DNA of 64,000 bases from GCA-2684655 sp045105235 (GCA_045105235.1 JBGCDH010000016.1:131434-195433); one strand, 5' to 3'. Shown: positions 17,152 through 24,835, counted from the stretch's first letter. Notes: generated by a model not told the origin, from the sequence alone. Made by a program: numbers and translations.

Positions 17152-18144
17152 CTATTTCCGCGGCGGCTGGCTGCGCAGCGTGGCGAGCAGCGCCGCCCAG
17201 GCGGCGCGCTCCGCGGCTGGCTCCACCATGGGCTGGAGTGCTCGCGTGCGGGCACCCAGGCTGTCGAGGAACGCTCGATCCGTGCGGATGCGCTGGAGCA
17301 ACTCCGCCAACGCGTGCGCATTGCCGGCCGGAAACTGCGCGGGCCAATCCTCTCCTAGCAGGCCGAGGTTGCCTGGGATTGCCGAACAGGCGATGGCCGT
17401 CCCGGCGGCAAGAGATTCTGAGATGACGTTGGCTCCGCCTTCGGCTGACGAGGGGACCAGGCACAGGTGCGCTTCGGCGAGCAGACGCTTGCTGTCTTGT
17501 CGCGAGCACTCGCCAATCCAGGTTGCCCGCGGGTTGGCGGCGACCGCGGCTCGAAACCTACGGCTGTAGTCGCGGTCGAGTTCGCCGCCGGCAAAAACCA
17601 TGCGCACGTCTAGGTGGTTCGGTATGGCAGCGAGCGCTTCCAGCGCGACGAGCTGTTGCTTTACCGGGCGTATGTGAGCGAGCATCACGACCGTGAATCG
17701 GTCGGCGCGGGTCGTGCCCGCTGCTGGCGCGGCTGTGGCTGACTGCACGATCGAAGTCGCGCGGGGCCGGATCTCGGCAGGGAGGAGGTCGAGAGCGTTG
17801 GGTTGCAGGGCGACGAGCGCATCGGCACGTAGCAGCGCCGCGCGCGTGGCGGGGTCGTCGGCGAACGTTGGGTAGATGTCGGTTCCCGCAAGCAAGACGA
17901 CGACTTGCAGCTGCGGCCGGCCTGCCGTTGCCTCGGCGACGGCGGCCGCCGTCTTGGCAGCGTGCACGGCGATGAGCACGTCGCAACCCTGGCCATCCCA
18001 GGCGGTGCGAACCCGGACGTGGTGGCCGGAGCTTCGCAGGAGGCCAGCCCAGCGAAGCGCCGTGGTGCGGTTGCCGCCACGGCTGCCGCGTTTGGCAGGG
18101 GTGACGATCAAGATGCGTTGCGGTTCGGCTAAGCTTTTCTGCAT
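17152..18144 (-). CDS. Glycosyltransferase resembling TIGR04348 / SenB selenosugar synthase
   Basis: The 330-residue GT-B type enzyme begins with RILIVTPAKRGSRGGNR and TALRWAGLL, then TAWDG, LIAVHA, LAGTDIYPTF, LVALQ, IVQSA and MLAHIRPVKQQL, and ends with the nucleotide-sugar site SAEGGANVISE. This ordered set matches, from memory, the TIGR04348 family. That family includes SenB, which makes a selenosugar from selenophosphate and a UDP-sugar in selenoneine synthesis. GGAG lies 6 nt before ATG 18144. No SenA or SenC gene is in view, but two selenoprotein genes are, so selenophosphate should be available in the cell. Membership of the glycosyltransferase superfamily is secure; SenB function is inference. 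Its start codon overlaps that of the divergent methyltransferase. Confidence 0.75.
   Translation of the reverse strand: MQKSLAEPQRILIVTPAKRGSRGGNRTTALRWAGLLRSSGHHVRVRTAWDGQGCDVLIAVHAAKTAAAVAEATAGRPQLQVVVLLAGTDIYPTFADDPATRAALLRADALVALQPNALDLLPAEIRPRATSIVQSATAAPAAGTTRADRFTVVMLAHIRPVKQQLVALEALAAIPNHLDVRMVFAGGELDRDYSRRFRAAVAANPRATWIGECSRQDSKRLLAEAHLCLVPSSAEGGANVISESLAAGTAIACSAIPGNLGLLGEDWPAQFPAGNAHALAELLQRIRTDRAFLDSLGARTRALQPMVEPAAERAAWAALLATLRSQPPRK
18130..18135 (+). promoter_or_regulatory. -10 box TAAGCT, leaderless arrangement
   Basis: TAAGCT ends 7 nt before ATG 18143. The box lies inside the first codons of the divergent glycosyltransferase gene. No ribosome binding site precedes the ATG, so a leaderless mRNA is the simplest reading. 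Confidence 0.4.
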
Positions 18145-18877
18145 GCTTCGCTCCGAGTCGTGCGCATCTCGTCGGTGGTGGTCTTCGGCGCTCTTGTTGA
18201 GCGCGAGCCTGGTCCTTGTTGCTGCCGGCTGTGGATCGGTTCCCGAGGAGCAGTCGGTCAAGCCCGGGATCAACACCAACTTCCTCGATCCAAACCTCGA
18301 CGTCGACAAGTTTGTCGCGCGCTTCGAAACGGAAAGTCGCGAGGTGTTCGCCAAGCGAAGTGCGATTGCGCGCGCTGTGGGTCTATCTCAGGGCGATGCG
18401 GTCGCGGATGTTGGGGCTGGGACGGGCTTGTTCTTGGACTTTTTCGCCAAAGACGTAGGCCCAGACGGTCGCGTCTATGCGGTCGAGATTTCGCCCGAGT
18501 TCGTCAAGCGCTTGCGCGAGCGAGTCGATCAGCGCGGGCTACGTCAGGTCGAAGTGGTGCCGTGCTCCGAGCGAGACTGCGGCCTCGAGGCAGGTTGCGT
18601 TGACGCGGTGTTTGCCTGCGATACCTACCACCACTTTGAGTATCCGAGTGCAACGCTGGCTTCGATCCACCGCGCGCTGCGTCCAGATGGCACGTTCGTG
18701 ATCGTCGACTTCGAGCGGATTCCGGGCGTGACGCGCGATTGGCTGATGGACCACGTGCGCTGCGGTAAGAGCACGGTGGTTGCGGAGGTGGAGGCGGCAG
18801 GATTCGAGCGCGTCGAGGAGGTCCCGCTCGGCTTCGAGGAGAACTACTTCCTGCGCTTCCGCCGCGTCGAACGCTAG
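18143..18877 (+). CDS. Exported (lipoprotein) class I SAM methyltransferase
   Basis: The 244-residue protein has an N-terminal export signal with RRWW, a hydrophobic core, and the lipobox VAAGC (Cys about residue 30). The rest is a complete class I methyltransferase: motif I DVGAGTGLFLDFFA, acidic motif II AVEISPEF, then CDTYHHFEYP and LRPDGTFVIVDF. Such enzymes need cytoplasmic SAM, so a lipobox on one is unexpected. A second exported methyltransferase occurs at 56463. The substrate is unknown. The neighbour on the other strand is a SenB-like selenosugar synthase, and the two start codons share CATG, so methylation of a sugar or selenium product is a speculative possibility. Confidence 0.75.
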   Translation: MLRSESCASRRWWSSALLLSASLVLVAAGCGSVPEEQSVKPGINTNFLDPNLDVDKFVARFETESREVFAKRSAIARAVGLSQGDAVADVGAGTGLFLDFFAKDVGPDGRVYAVEISPEFVKRLRERVDQRGLRQVEVVPCSERDCGLEAGCVDAVFACDTYHHFEYPSATLASIHRALRPDGTFVIVDFERIPGVTRDWLMDHVRCGKSTVVAEVEAAGFERVEEVPLGFEENYFLRFRRVER

Positions 18878-18884
18878 CGGCTCA

Positions 18885-18948
18885 CTAGCTCGCCACCTGG
18901 CTGCTAGCTTGCCAGCCGCTAGCTTGCCAGCCGCTAGCTTGACAGCTG
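18885..18948. repeat. 15-bp tandem repeats reaching into the end of the SelW gene
   Basis: CTAGCTTGCCAGCCG occurs at 18904 and 18919, and a variant CTAGCTTGACAGCTG at 18934. A degenerate 19-bp unit lies at 18885. The 18934 unit holds the stop codon (minus strand) and last codons of the SelW-like gene, so its 3' end appears to have been duplicated in tandem. Confidence 0.85.
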
Positions 18949-19161
18949 GCTCAGCACTTCGTCGTGCTTGGGAAAGCGTCGCTCCGGATGGCTCTGCTTG
19001 TCCCAGAGCGGATTGCCGTCGGCTGTTACCAAGAACTGTCCCGTCTTGCCCGGGATGCTCTCGACTTCGGTGCCGGGGTGGGCTTCTTCAATCGCTGCAG
19101 CCAGACTGGCCGCGGTTGGCAGGTAGTTTCAAACCTTGCAGTAGTGGATCTCGATTCGCAT
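18934..19161 (-). CDS. SelW/Rdx-family selenoprotein candidate with CxxU (in-frame TGA)
   Basis: Reading ATG 19161 to TAG 18934 through one TGA (19129-19131) gives 75 residues: MRIEIHYCKV, Sec11, NYLPTAASLAAAI and onward. Cys8-x-x-Sec11 after the first beta strand is the defining CxxU redox site of the Rdx family (SelW, SelT, SelH and bacterial SelW-like proteins). The later GKTGQFLVTADG and LWDKQ match the strand and turn ahead of the C-terminal helix in that family. Length is normal for bacterial SelW. A SECIS-like hairpin follows the TGA. The product is a small thioredoxin-fold redox protein, probably cytoplasmic. It lies 18 nt downstream of a DUF423 gene, in the same direction, and has its own TATAGT box. 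Confidence 0.85.
19097..19113 (-). promoter_or_regulatory. Bacterial SECIS-like stem-loop in the SelW gene
   Basis: On the minus strand GCGGCC (19113-19108) pairs with GGCTGC (19102-19097), with one G.U, around the 5-nt loop AGTCT. The loop G (19106) is 23 nt after the TGA. Geometry matches the hairpin at 684-713 almost exactly. Confidence 0.7.
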
Positions 19162-19167
19162 CCGCAA

Positions 19168-19173
19168 ACTATA
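19168..19173 (-). promoter_or_regulatory. -10 box TATAGT of the SelW gene
   Basis: TATAGT ends 6 nt before ATG 19161, with no ribosome binding site between. It lies in the short gap after the DUF423 gene, so SelW can be transcribed on its own as a leaderless mRNA. Confidence 0.5.
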
Positions 19174-19179
19174 GAACGC

Positions 19180-19596
19180 TCAGCGCCGTTTCCGAGCGGC
19201 ATTCGCGAGTGCCAGCCATCCGCTCAGAAAGAGCGTGCCGCCGATGGGAGTGATCGGGCCGAGCCAGCGCCACTCGAGCAGTGCGAGTCCGTAGAGCGAT
19301 CCGCTGAAGAACAGGATCCCCGTTCCGAACAGCCAGCTTGCGGTGCGAGTCCGGTGTCCTAGCGCTCCGAGTAGGCCGCTGAGGATCAATGCGAACGCGT
19401 GGTACATCTGGTACCGGACGCCCGTCTCAAACGTGGCCAGCGCCGGTGCGTCGAAGTGCGACTTGAGCGCATGTGCTCCAAACGCGCCGAGGCCGACCGC
19501 TAGGCCTGCAAGCAGCGCTCCGCAAACGGTTGCCAGCGGCAGGCGCGCGTGGCCAGAAGTCGTTCGTAGCGAAGAGGTCGTCGAATCGGCCTGCAT
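19180..19596 (-). CDS. DUF423 family membrane protein
   Basis: The 138-residue protein has four predicted membrane segments: LATVCGALLAGLAVGLGAFGAHAL, MYHAFALILSGLLGAL, WLFGTGILFFSGSLYGLAL and ITPIGGTLFLSGWLALA. The GAFGAH, YQMYHA and TPIGG motifs are those of DUF423 (YgdD/YwdK-like) inner-membrane proteins, whose function is unknown. A long polar N-terminus precedes the first helix. A strong promoter-like pair ends 6 nt before ATG 19596. It lies just upstream of the SelW-like gene in the same direction. Confidence 0.9.
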   Translation of the reverse strand: MQADSTTSSLRTTSGHARLPLATVCGALLAGLAVGLGAFGAHALKSHFDAPALATFETGVRYQMYHAFALILSGLLGALGHRTRTASWLFGTGILFFSGSLYGLALLEWRWLGPITPIGGTLFLSGWLALANAARKRR

Positions 19597-19602
19597 GTGG
19601 AC

Positions 19603-19630
19603 AGGCTAACGTATGCGTTCTTGCTGTCAG
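19603..19630 (-). promoter_or_regulatory. Sigma70-type promoter of the DUF423 gene, leaderless
   Basis: On the minus strand CTGACA (19630-19625) matches the -35 at five of six positions. After 16 nt comes TAGCCT (19608-19603), which ends 6 nt before ATG 19596. This is the clearest full promoter in the window. Confidence 0.6.
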
Positions 19631-19758
19631 CGGCAGAAGCTGATGACCGGTCTCGAGAACCCGCGGCAGCCGCCGTGTCGGTGAAAGTGGCATGCGGTTA
19701 GTGAAGTGCCGATCGCAAGGAGGATCAGGATACGGGCGAACTTTCGTTGTGAGGACAT
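19627..19758 (-). CDS. Small lipoprotein, 43 residues
   Basis: MSSQRKFARILILLAIGTS is followed by the lipobox LTAC and a short His/Arg/Cys-rich tail (HFHRHGGCRGF). GGAG lies 6 nt upstream of ATG 19758. The mature peptide would have about 20 residues, anchored to a membrane by a lipidated Cys. His and Cys content suggests metal or heme contact, but this is a guess. Similar tiny lipoproteins are common and usually unannotated. Confidence 0.5.
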   Translation of the reverse strand: MSSQRKFARILILLAIGTSLTACHFHRHGGCRGFSRPVISFCR

Positions 19759-19908
19759 GAGGGTCTCCGGTTGTGGCCAGGCGCAGTGCCCGGCGGCGGG
19801 GCGGCCAAGCGCGAATCTCGCTGTCGTGTTCCGCGTCACCTGGAATCCATGCTGATGACCTACGAAGTTCTCTGTGCCTGCCGGATCTATGGCCGATAGG
19901 GACTCATC

Positions 19909-21906
19909 ATGTTCGAGTTGATGCACAAGTTGTGTTTTGCTGCTGCGGCCCTGATGGCTGCGCTAGCGTTCGGCGGCGGCCAGCTGCGCTCCCAGGGCAC
20001 TCCAGAGCTGCCGTTGGTTCGTGAGGCCGTCGAGAAAATGGCCAAGCGAATTGGCAGCGATGCAGCGGGGCTCGGAGTCGTTTGGTCCGATTCGGTGATC
20101 CACCTCGGCACGCACGGCGGGTTGGGAGCGGACACGGTTGTGCCGATCGCCTCCGCGAGCAAGTGGCTCGCCGTTGCGACCATCCTCACGCTGGTTGATG
20201 ACGGAACCCTCGAACTTGACCTGCCGGTAGCTCGCTACCTGAAGGAGTTCGATCGCGACGACAAGCGGCTGATCACCATTCGTCAATGCCTAGCCTGCAC
20301 GGGTGGCTTTGCAGCGCGCGTCGGCGGCCGCATGCGCGGTTGGGATATGGATACGTTCGTGGCGAAAGCCGCGGATGCGCCTCTCCGCGCGCGGCCGAAT
20401 TCTGAGTTTCGCTACGGCGGGATGTGTTTTCAAATTGCGGCTGCGGCGGCCGTGCGCGCATCGGGGAGGAGCTGGCACACGCTCTTTTATGAGCGCATTG
20501 CACGTCCGATCGGCATGAGCAAGACGAGCTTCGGCGCGCTGCGGCCGATCGCCAGCGCGGCGGGCACAACTGCGCTTCCATGGGTGGCTGGCGGCGCCGT
20601 CAGCACCCTCGAAGACTACACACGCTTTGTCGCGATGCTGGTGGGTGGCGGCCGTGTCGGCGAAGGCCGCACCGAAGATGGGATCGCAATCGATCGCGTC
20701 GTGCTGTCCGAAAAGCTCATTGCGGAAATGTGGCGCGACCAGGTGCGTCCGATCTTGGACGTGCGTGCTGCCGTTGGTGCAGATACCTTTGAAAGCACGC
20801 GCTACGGACTCGGTTCGTGGATCGATACGCGTGACGACGGCGCCTTTGTGCGCGTCTCCAACCCCGGAGCGTTCGGCTGGACGGCATGGATCGATCTCGA
20901 TCTTGGTGTTGGCGGCGTACTGGCGATCCAGGATCGTGTCGAACCCGTGCTGCGACACCTCGGAGCCGTGCAGCAGGCCGTTCGGGACGCCGTGCTTTCG
21001 CCTTCGATCTCCGGCATGAGCGAGACGCTGGAGTTGCGCCACGACGGTCGTCGCCGTCGCTACCATTTGCATGTGCCGCCGCACAACAAGAACGAGGCGG
21101 GCATGCCGCTGCTGGTGGTTCTTCACGGTGAGCGCAGCAGTGGCGAAGCCATCCGTCAGCAGTCGCGCTTGCATGAGCTCGGCCGCACCGCCGGTTTCAT
21201 CGTCGCGTTCCCGGACGGCACGGGATTGCTGCCCGGCAAGCAGCTTGTCTGGAATGCCGGCTACGGCGATGTGCGGCAACCGGGCAAAAAGGCCGATGAC
21301 GTTGGTTTTGTGGCGGCGCTGGTCCGAGACGTTCAGCAGCGCGTGCCCGTAGATGGCCGGCGGGTGTTCGTCGCAGGTCACGGCAGCGGCGGCATGCTGG
21401 CGCACCGGCTCGCGCGCGAGGCCGGGCAAGTGTTCGCCGGCGTAGCGGTTGTTGCGGGCGTCATGAACGACGTGCAGCGAGATGCCACGAGCGGTTGTGC
21501 GGCGCTGCTGGTGCATTGCGATGGCGACGAACTCGTGCCAATCGACGGCAGCGAGAAGGGGCGACTGGTCGGACGTAAGCGCAGCGCGCCGATCGCGTCG
21601 CTGCAGGACGCCGTGGACTACTACGTCGCGCGCAACGATTTGTTGGCCTACCCGCGAAGTGAAACGCTCAATGGCGTTTCGCGCGCTCGCTACGAGGTTC
21701 CGCGCAGCAGTCGTGACGAGATCTTCCCGGTGCATGTCGTCCGCATCCAGGGCGGCAGCCACGCCTGGCCCGGCAGCCCGGACGGGGACGTCGAACGTCT
21801 TGGGCGCTCGCACAAATGGCCGGCCTCACAGGCGATTCTCGATTTCTTCGTCGCGATGAGGCCGACCAAGAAGCTGTCGGCTGCGACGCCGGCAGTGCCG
21901 CGCTAG
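19909..21906 (+). CDS. Fusion: serine beta-lactamase-like hydrolase plus polyhydroxyalkanoate-depolymerase-like esterase
   Basis: The 665-residue protein has an N-terminal signal (to about residue 25). Residues 30-360 form a class C/serine hydrolase domain with Ser82-x-x-Lys85 (SASK); the Tyr motif is YGG rather than YxN. Residues about 375-650 form an alpha/beta hydrolase like PHB depolymerase or feruloyl esterase. It has LVVLHGERSSG (oxyanion region), nucleophile GHGSGG (Ser near 493), HCDGDELVP (Asp) and GGSHAWPG (His near 619). Both active sites look largely intact. The protein probably hydrolyses esters or amides outside the cytoplasm. A TAGGGA box 6 nt before the ATG is weak. No operon partner is obvious. 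Confidence 0.8.
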   Translation: MFELMHKLCFAAAALMAALAFGGGQLRSQGTPELPLVREAVEKMAKRIGSDAAGLGVVWSDSVIHLGTHGGLGADTVVPIASASKWLAVATILTLVDDGTLELDLPVARYLKEFDRDDKRLITIRQCLACTGGFAARVGGRMRGWDMDTFVAKAADAPLRARPNSEFRYGGMCFQIAAAAAVRASGRSWHTLFYERIARPIGMSKTSFGALRPIASAAGTTALPWVAGGAVSTLEDYTRFVAMLVGGGRVGEGRTEDGIAIDRVVLSEKLIAEMWRDQVRPILDVRAAVGADTFESTRYGLGSWIDTRDDGAFVRVSNPGAFGWTAWIDLDLGVGGVLAIQDRVEPVLRHLGAVQQAVRDAVLSPSISGMSETLELRHDGRRRRYHLHVPPHNKNEAGMPLLVVLHGERSSGEAIRQQSRLHELGRTAGFIVAFPDGTGLLPGKQLVWNAGYGDVRQPGKKADDVGFVAALVRDVQQRVPVDGRRVFVAGHGSGGMLAHRLAREAGQVFAGVAVVAGVMNDVQRDATSGCAALLVHCDGDELVPIDGSEKGRLVGRKRSAPIASLQDAVDYYVARNDLLAYPRSETLNGVSRARYEVPRSSRDEIFPVHVVRIQGGSHAWPGSPDGDVERLGRSHKWPASQAILDFFVAMRPTKKLSAATPAVPR

Positions 21907-21924
21907 TGCCCGCGCTAGTGCCCG
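21901..21924 (+). repeat. Two exact 12-bp units over the stop codon
   Basis: CGCTAGTGCCCG is repeated without a gap. The first copy includes the final codon and TAG stop of the fusion gene, and the second repeats the TAG in the same frame. Confidence 0.8.
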
Positions 21925-21943
21925 CAATAGCAGCACGGGGTGT

Positions 21944-23647
21944 CTACCAGTAGAGGCGCCAGTCCCATCGCTTGCCGCCATCGCTCGATCCGGTCGCAGT
22001 CCGGATGATGTTGAGGTTGTGCTCGTTCAATAGAGCGCGCATCTGCTCTTGCTCCTCTTCGGCCTGGTCTTCGCTGATCATGCCGTTCATCAAAGAGGGG
22101 AGGATCTCCTCGATAACTTCGAGCCACCATTCGGCCGGGACGCTCAGCGATTCGTTGATGTCGAGCTGTGCAATGCCCTGCACGCCCTCTGGAAGGTGGC
22201 GACTGAGATCCGCAAACAGCGTCGTCTTGTTGCTCACAGCGCCCAAGGGCTTGGCCGCAGCGCGCTGCAAGAGGTTGGTGAGATCGTCTTCGGCATCTCG
22301 CCCAACGCCAATCGAGAACAGGCCGTTGCCGGTCGCCATCCAGACGTCGTAGCCGATCATGTTGGCGAAGCGACGCAGCTGCACACCATCCACGTCGACG
22401 GTCTCGGCAACGGATAAAAACGGCTTCCAGTTTGGCAGCATGGTCTCAAAGGCCTTGCGGAACGGCTCTTGTTCCATGACCCGAAACGTGATCGACCAGC
22501 TCGCTTCCCGGGGACGATCGAAGTTGGACAGCGGTGCGCCAGTGACCATGACTTCGTCGCTTAGATGCGCGAGCAGGTCCTCGCTGAGATCGATGCCAAG
22601 CTCTTTCTCGGCAGCCGCGCGGGAGTCGTCGCCGGGTGCGAAGCCTGTGATGTCCAGCACGTCAAAGAATGTGTTGGCCAGCGCGTGCAAGTCAAAGCGC
22701 CCGACCTTCCAAGCAGTCGCCGAAGCTTCTGGCAGAAGCTGCGTTAGCGGAGAGATCCCCTGGCTGACGGGCATCAGCGCTGCGAGCAGGTGCGTGCGCG
22801 GCGCTTCTGTAGAAACGGCCAGGCTGGCGCTGACATGCGGACCCGCAGCTGTGATTTCGAACGTCGCGGACTCTAGGTTGTCGAGCCCCATGGCCTTCTC
22901 GATCTCGCCAAAGCCGAAGCCGATCAGTCCGCGCTTGACGTCGTGCATGTCGACGTGCACGTGGAGGGCTGGGCTGTTCGGCGAAGGGCTTTGGATTTGC
23001 CGTTCGCGGCGGAGCAAGTGCTCAAGAAGCGCCTCGGCCGTCTCCATAGATTCAGTCTTCGGGGAGTGCCGATAGCCGGCGAGGATCACGAGCGTGCCGT
23101 CACGTTCGAACGGCTCAGAGATCGATAGGCGCCCCTCCTTGCGTGCGGAGAGCGTGCGTTCGCCAAGCTTGAAGGTGCCGATCTCGTCGCCTCCGCCCTG
23201 AAGCACAAGCGCGCGGATGTCCTTGGACAGTGCCTGCAGTTCCGCGGCGCCGCCGCGGCCTGGTTCAAGCACCAGGGCCGCATTGTGGATCCAATTCATG
23301 CTGCGGTCGAGCCGCAGTGCGAGCCGCAGCGTGCCGCCATACGCAAACATGCGCGCGCTCGCGTCGGCAAACGTGTCGTCGCTGCCTGTCGATCGTCGCC
23401 AGCCAGAAAGCACGGGGGCGATGCGCGGCTGCCAGATTTTGCGTCCCGCCTCGGACGCGAGCATCGTGCCGATATTTGTCGGGCCAAGGCGTGCGCGCCA
23501 GCCGTCGGGGCCGACCGTTTCGATGACGATGTGCGGCGCGTTCTTGCGAGCGGCTTGGGCATCGTTGGTGGGTTCTTTGGCGCCGGTTTGCGCGCTTAGA
23601 AGCGACGCTGCAAACATAAGGCAAAATAGTGCTCGCAGGGCATTCAT
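21944..23647 (-). CDS. Uncharacterised secreted protein
   Basis: The 567-residue protein has a clear signal peptide (LRALFCLMFAASLLSAQ). The body alternates beta strands and short helices, with LDRSMNWIHNAALVLEPG, LIGFGFGEIEKAM and a C-terminal acidic helix EDQAEEEQEQM. It recalls planctomycete DUF3352-type proteins, but I cannot assign it. TATGCT ends 7 nt before ATG 23647, which fixes the start; the frame upstream of it is unlikely to be coding. It is convergent with the fusion gene. Confidence 0.65.
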   Translation of the reverse strand: MNALRALFCLMFAASLLSAQTGAKEPTNDAQAARKNAPHIVIETVGPDGWRARLGPTNIGTMLASEAGRKIWQPRIAPVLSGWRRSTGSDDTFADASARMFAYGGTLRLALRLDRSMNWIHNAALVLEPGRGGAAELQALSKDIRALVLQGGGDEIGTFKLGERTLSARKEGRLSISEPFERDGTLVILAGYRHSPKTESMETAEALLEHLLRRERQIQSPSPNSPALHVHVDMHDVKRGLIGFGFGEIEKAMGLDNLESATFEITAAGPHVSASLAVSTEAPRTHLLAALMPVSQGISPLTQLLPEASATAWKVGRFDLHALANTFFDVLDITGFAPGDDSRAAAEKELGIDLSEDLLAHLSDEVMVTGAPLSNFDRPREASWSITFRVMEQEPFRKAFETMLPNWKPFLSVAETVDVDGVQLRRFANMIGYDVWMATGNGLFSIGVGRDAEDDLTNLLQRAAAKPLGAVSNKTTLFADLSRHLPEGVQGIAQLDINESLSVPAEWWLEVIEEILPSLMNGMISEDQAEEEQEQMRALLNEHNLNIIRTATGSSDGGKRWDWRLYW

Positions 23648-23654
23648 AGGCAAC

Positions 23655-23660
23655 AGCATA
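23655..23660 (-). promoter_or_regulatory. -10 box TATGCT, leaderless arrangement
   Basis: TATGCT on the minus strand ends 7 nt before ATG 23647. No ribosome binding site is present. Confidence 0.5.
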
Positions 23661-23698
23661 GCGCGCCGTGCGGCGATGAGCGGCATGATCCAGGGACG

Positions 23699-24835
23699 AT
23701 GGCTGAGCCTTTCAAGAACTTGATTCGCAAGGAAGTCGTGGTCGCCATGGCGAGTCACTTGCGGCGTGTGAGTCCTGCGTTTCCAAAACGATCGTTTGTG
23801 GAGCGTGCGAGTCATGGCCTAGACGCGCTCGAGCTGAAGGCGAGAGTGGCGCATGTCGCCGATTCCTTGGCCGAAGCTCTGCCGGCCTCCTTTGAAAAAT
23901 CGGTTGCTGTGTTGGAGAAGTCGCTCGCTCCGGCGCGGGCGGATGATGATCTCGGCAAACTCGTAATCAGCGAGGGCGGGCTCGCAGGCTGGGCGATTTG
24001 GCCGATGACCGACTACGTCGCCCGTTATGGCCTCGCGCATCCTGCACGCGCGCTGCGTGCTCTGCGCTTGATGACCCAGCGCAACACGGCCGAATACGCG
24101 ATTCGCCCGTTTTTGGTCGAGCACAACGAGCGCACGATGCGCGAGCTCAAGAAATGGCTGACGGACAAAAGTCCTCACGTGCGCCGATTGGTGAGCGAGG
24201 GCACACGCCCGCGTTTGCCGTGGGGTATGCAGCTCAAATCGCTGATGGCGGATCCGAGCCCATCGCTGCCGCTGCTGGAGGCCCTGCAGGATGATCCGAG
24301 TGCTTACGTGCGCCGGAGCGTTGCCAATCATCTCAATGACATTGCGAAGGACCATCCGGATGTCGTTGCCGCTTGGGTCGCGCGGTTCTTGCCGGCGGCG
24401 GATGCGAACCGGGAGGCTCTCTTGCGGCACGCGAGTCGAACGTTGATCAAGAAGGCCGACCGCAAGGTGCTATCGCTTTGGGGGCTGGGGAAAGCTCTGC
24501 GTGGCGAAGCGGACTTGCGCATCACGCCGCGCCGCCCGGCTCTGGGTTCGACAATGGAGTTGTCGGTCGTGCTTCGATCCACCGCGAAGCAGGCGCAGGA
24601 TCTGGTCGTCGACTACGTCGTCCATCATGTTCGCAAAGCGGGCACAACGAGCGCCAAGACTTGGAAGGGGTGGCGGTGCAAGCTCGCTGTTGGCGAAGAG
24701 CGTGCGCTTACAAAGCGCCACTCGTGGAAGCCGGTGACCACCCGTCGCGATTATCCAGGACTGCACCGGGTGGAGCTGGTCATCAACGGCAGCATCGTGG
24801 CTACAGACGAGGTGAAAATTGTGCCTTCTCACTAA
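23699..24835 (+). CDS. DNA alkylation repair protein, AlkC/AlkD-like
   Basis: The 378-residue all-helical protein begins MAEPFKNLI and carries GLDALELKARVAHVADSLAEALP, the signature of the AlkC (COG4335) group. Helical HEAT-like repeats follow, for example DKSPHVRRLVSEGTRPRLPWG and DDPSAYVRRSVANHLNDIAKDHP. AlkC glycosylases excise 3-methyladenine and related bases from DNA. The last 100 residues (from about 275) form a beta-rich extension, consistent with the Ig-like C-terminal domain of some AlkC members. The next gene, DUF1801 with a histone-like tail, is in the same direction 35 nt away. Confidence 0.88.
   Translation: MAEPFKNLIRKEVVVAMASHLRRVSPAFPKRSFVERASHGLDALELKARVAHVADSLAEALPASFEKSVAVLEKSLAPARADDDLGKLVISEGGLAGWAIWPMTDYVARYGLAHPARALRALRLMTQRNTAEYAIRPFLVEHNERTMRELKKWLTDKSPHVRRLVSEGTRPRLPWGMQLKSLMADPSPSLPLLEALQDDPSAYVRRSVANHLNDIAKDHPDVVAAWVARFLPAADANREALLRHASRTLIKKADRKVLSLWGLGKALRGEADLRITPRRPALGSTMELSVVLRSTAKQAQDLVVDYVVHHVRKAGTTSAKTWKGWRCKLAVGEERALTKRHSWKPVTTRRDYPGLHRVELVINGSIVATDEVKIVPSH

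Noticed and set aside
17876..18142. Upstream extension of the exported methyltransferase frame
   Set aside because: It lies wholly inside the antisense glycosyltransferase and would bury the signal peptide; the ATG at 18143 is preferred.
20290..21813. 507-codon minus-strand frame opposite the beta-lactamase/depolymerase fusion
   Set aside because: Antisense to a gene with intact catalytic motifs; length results from high GC.
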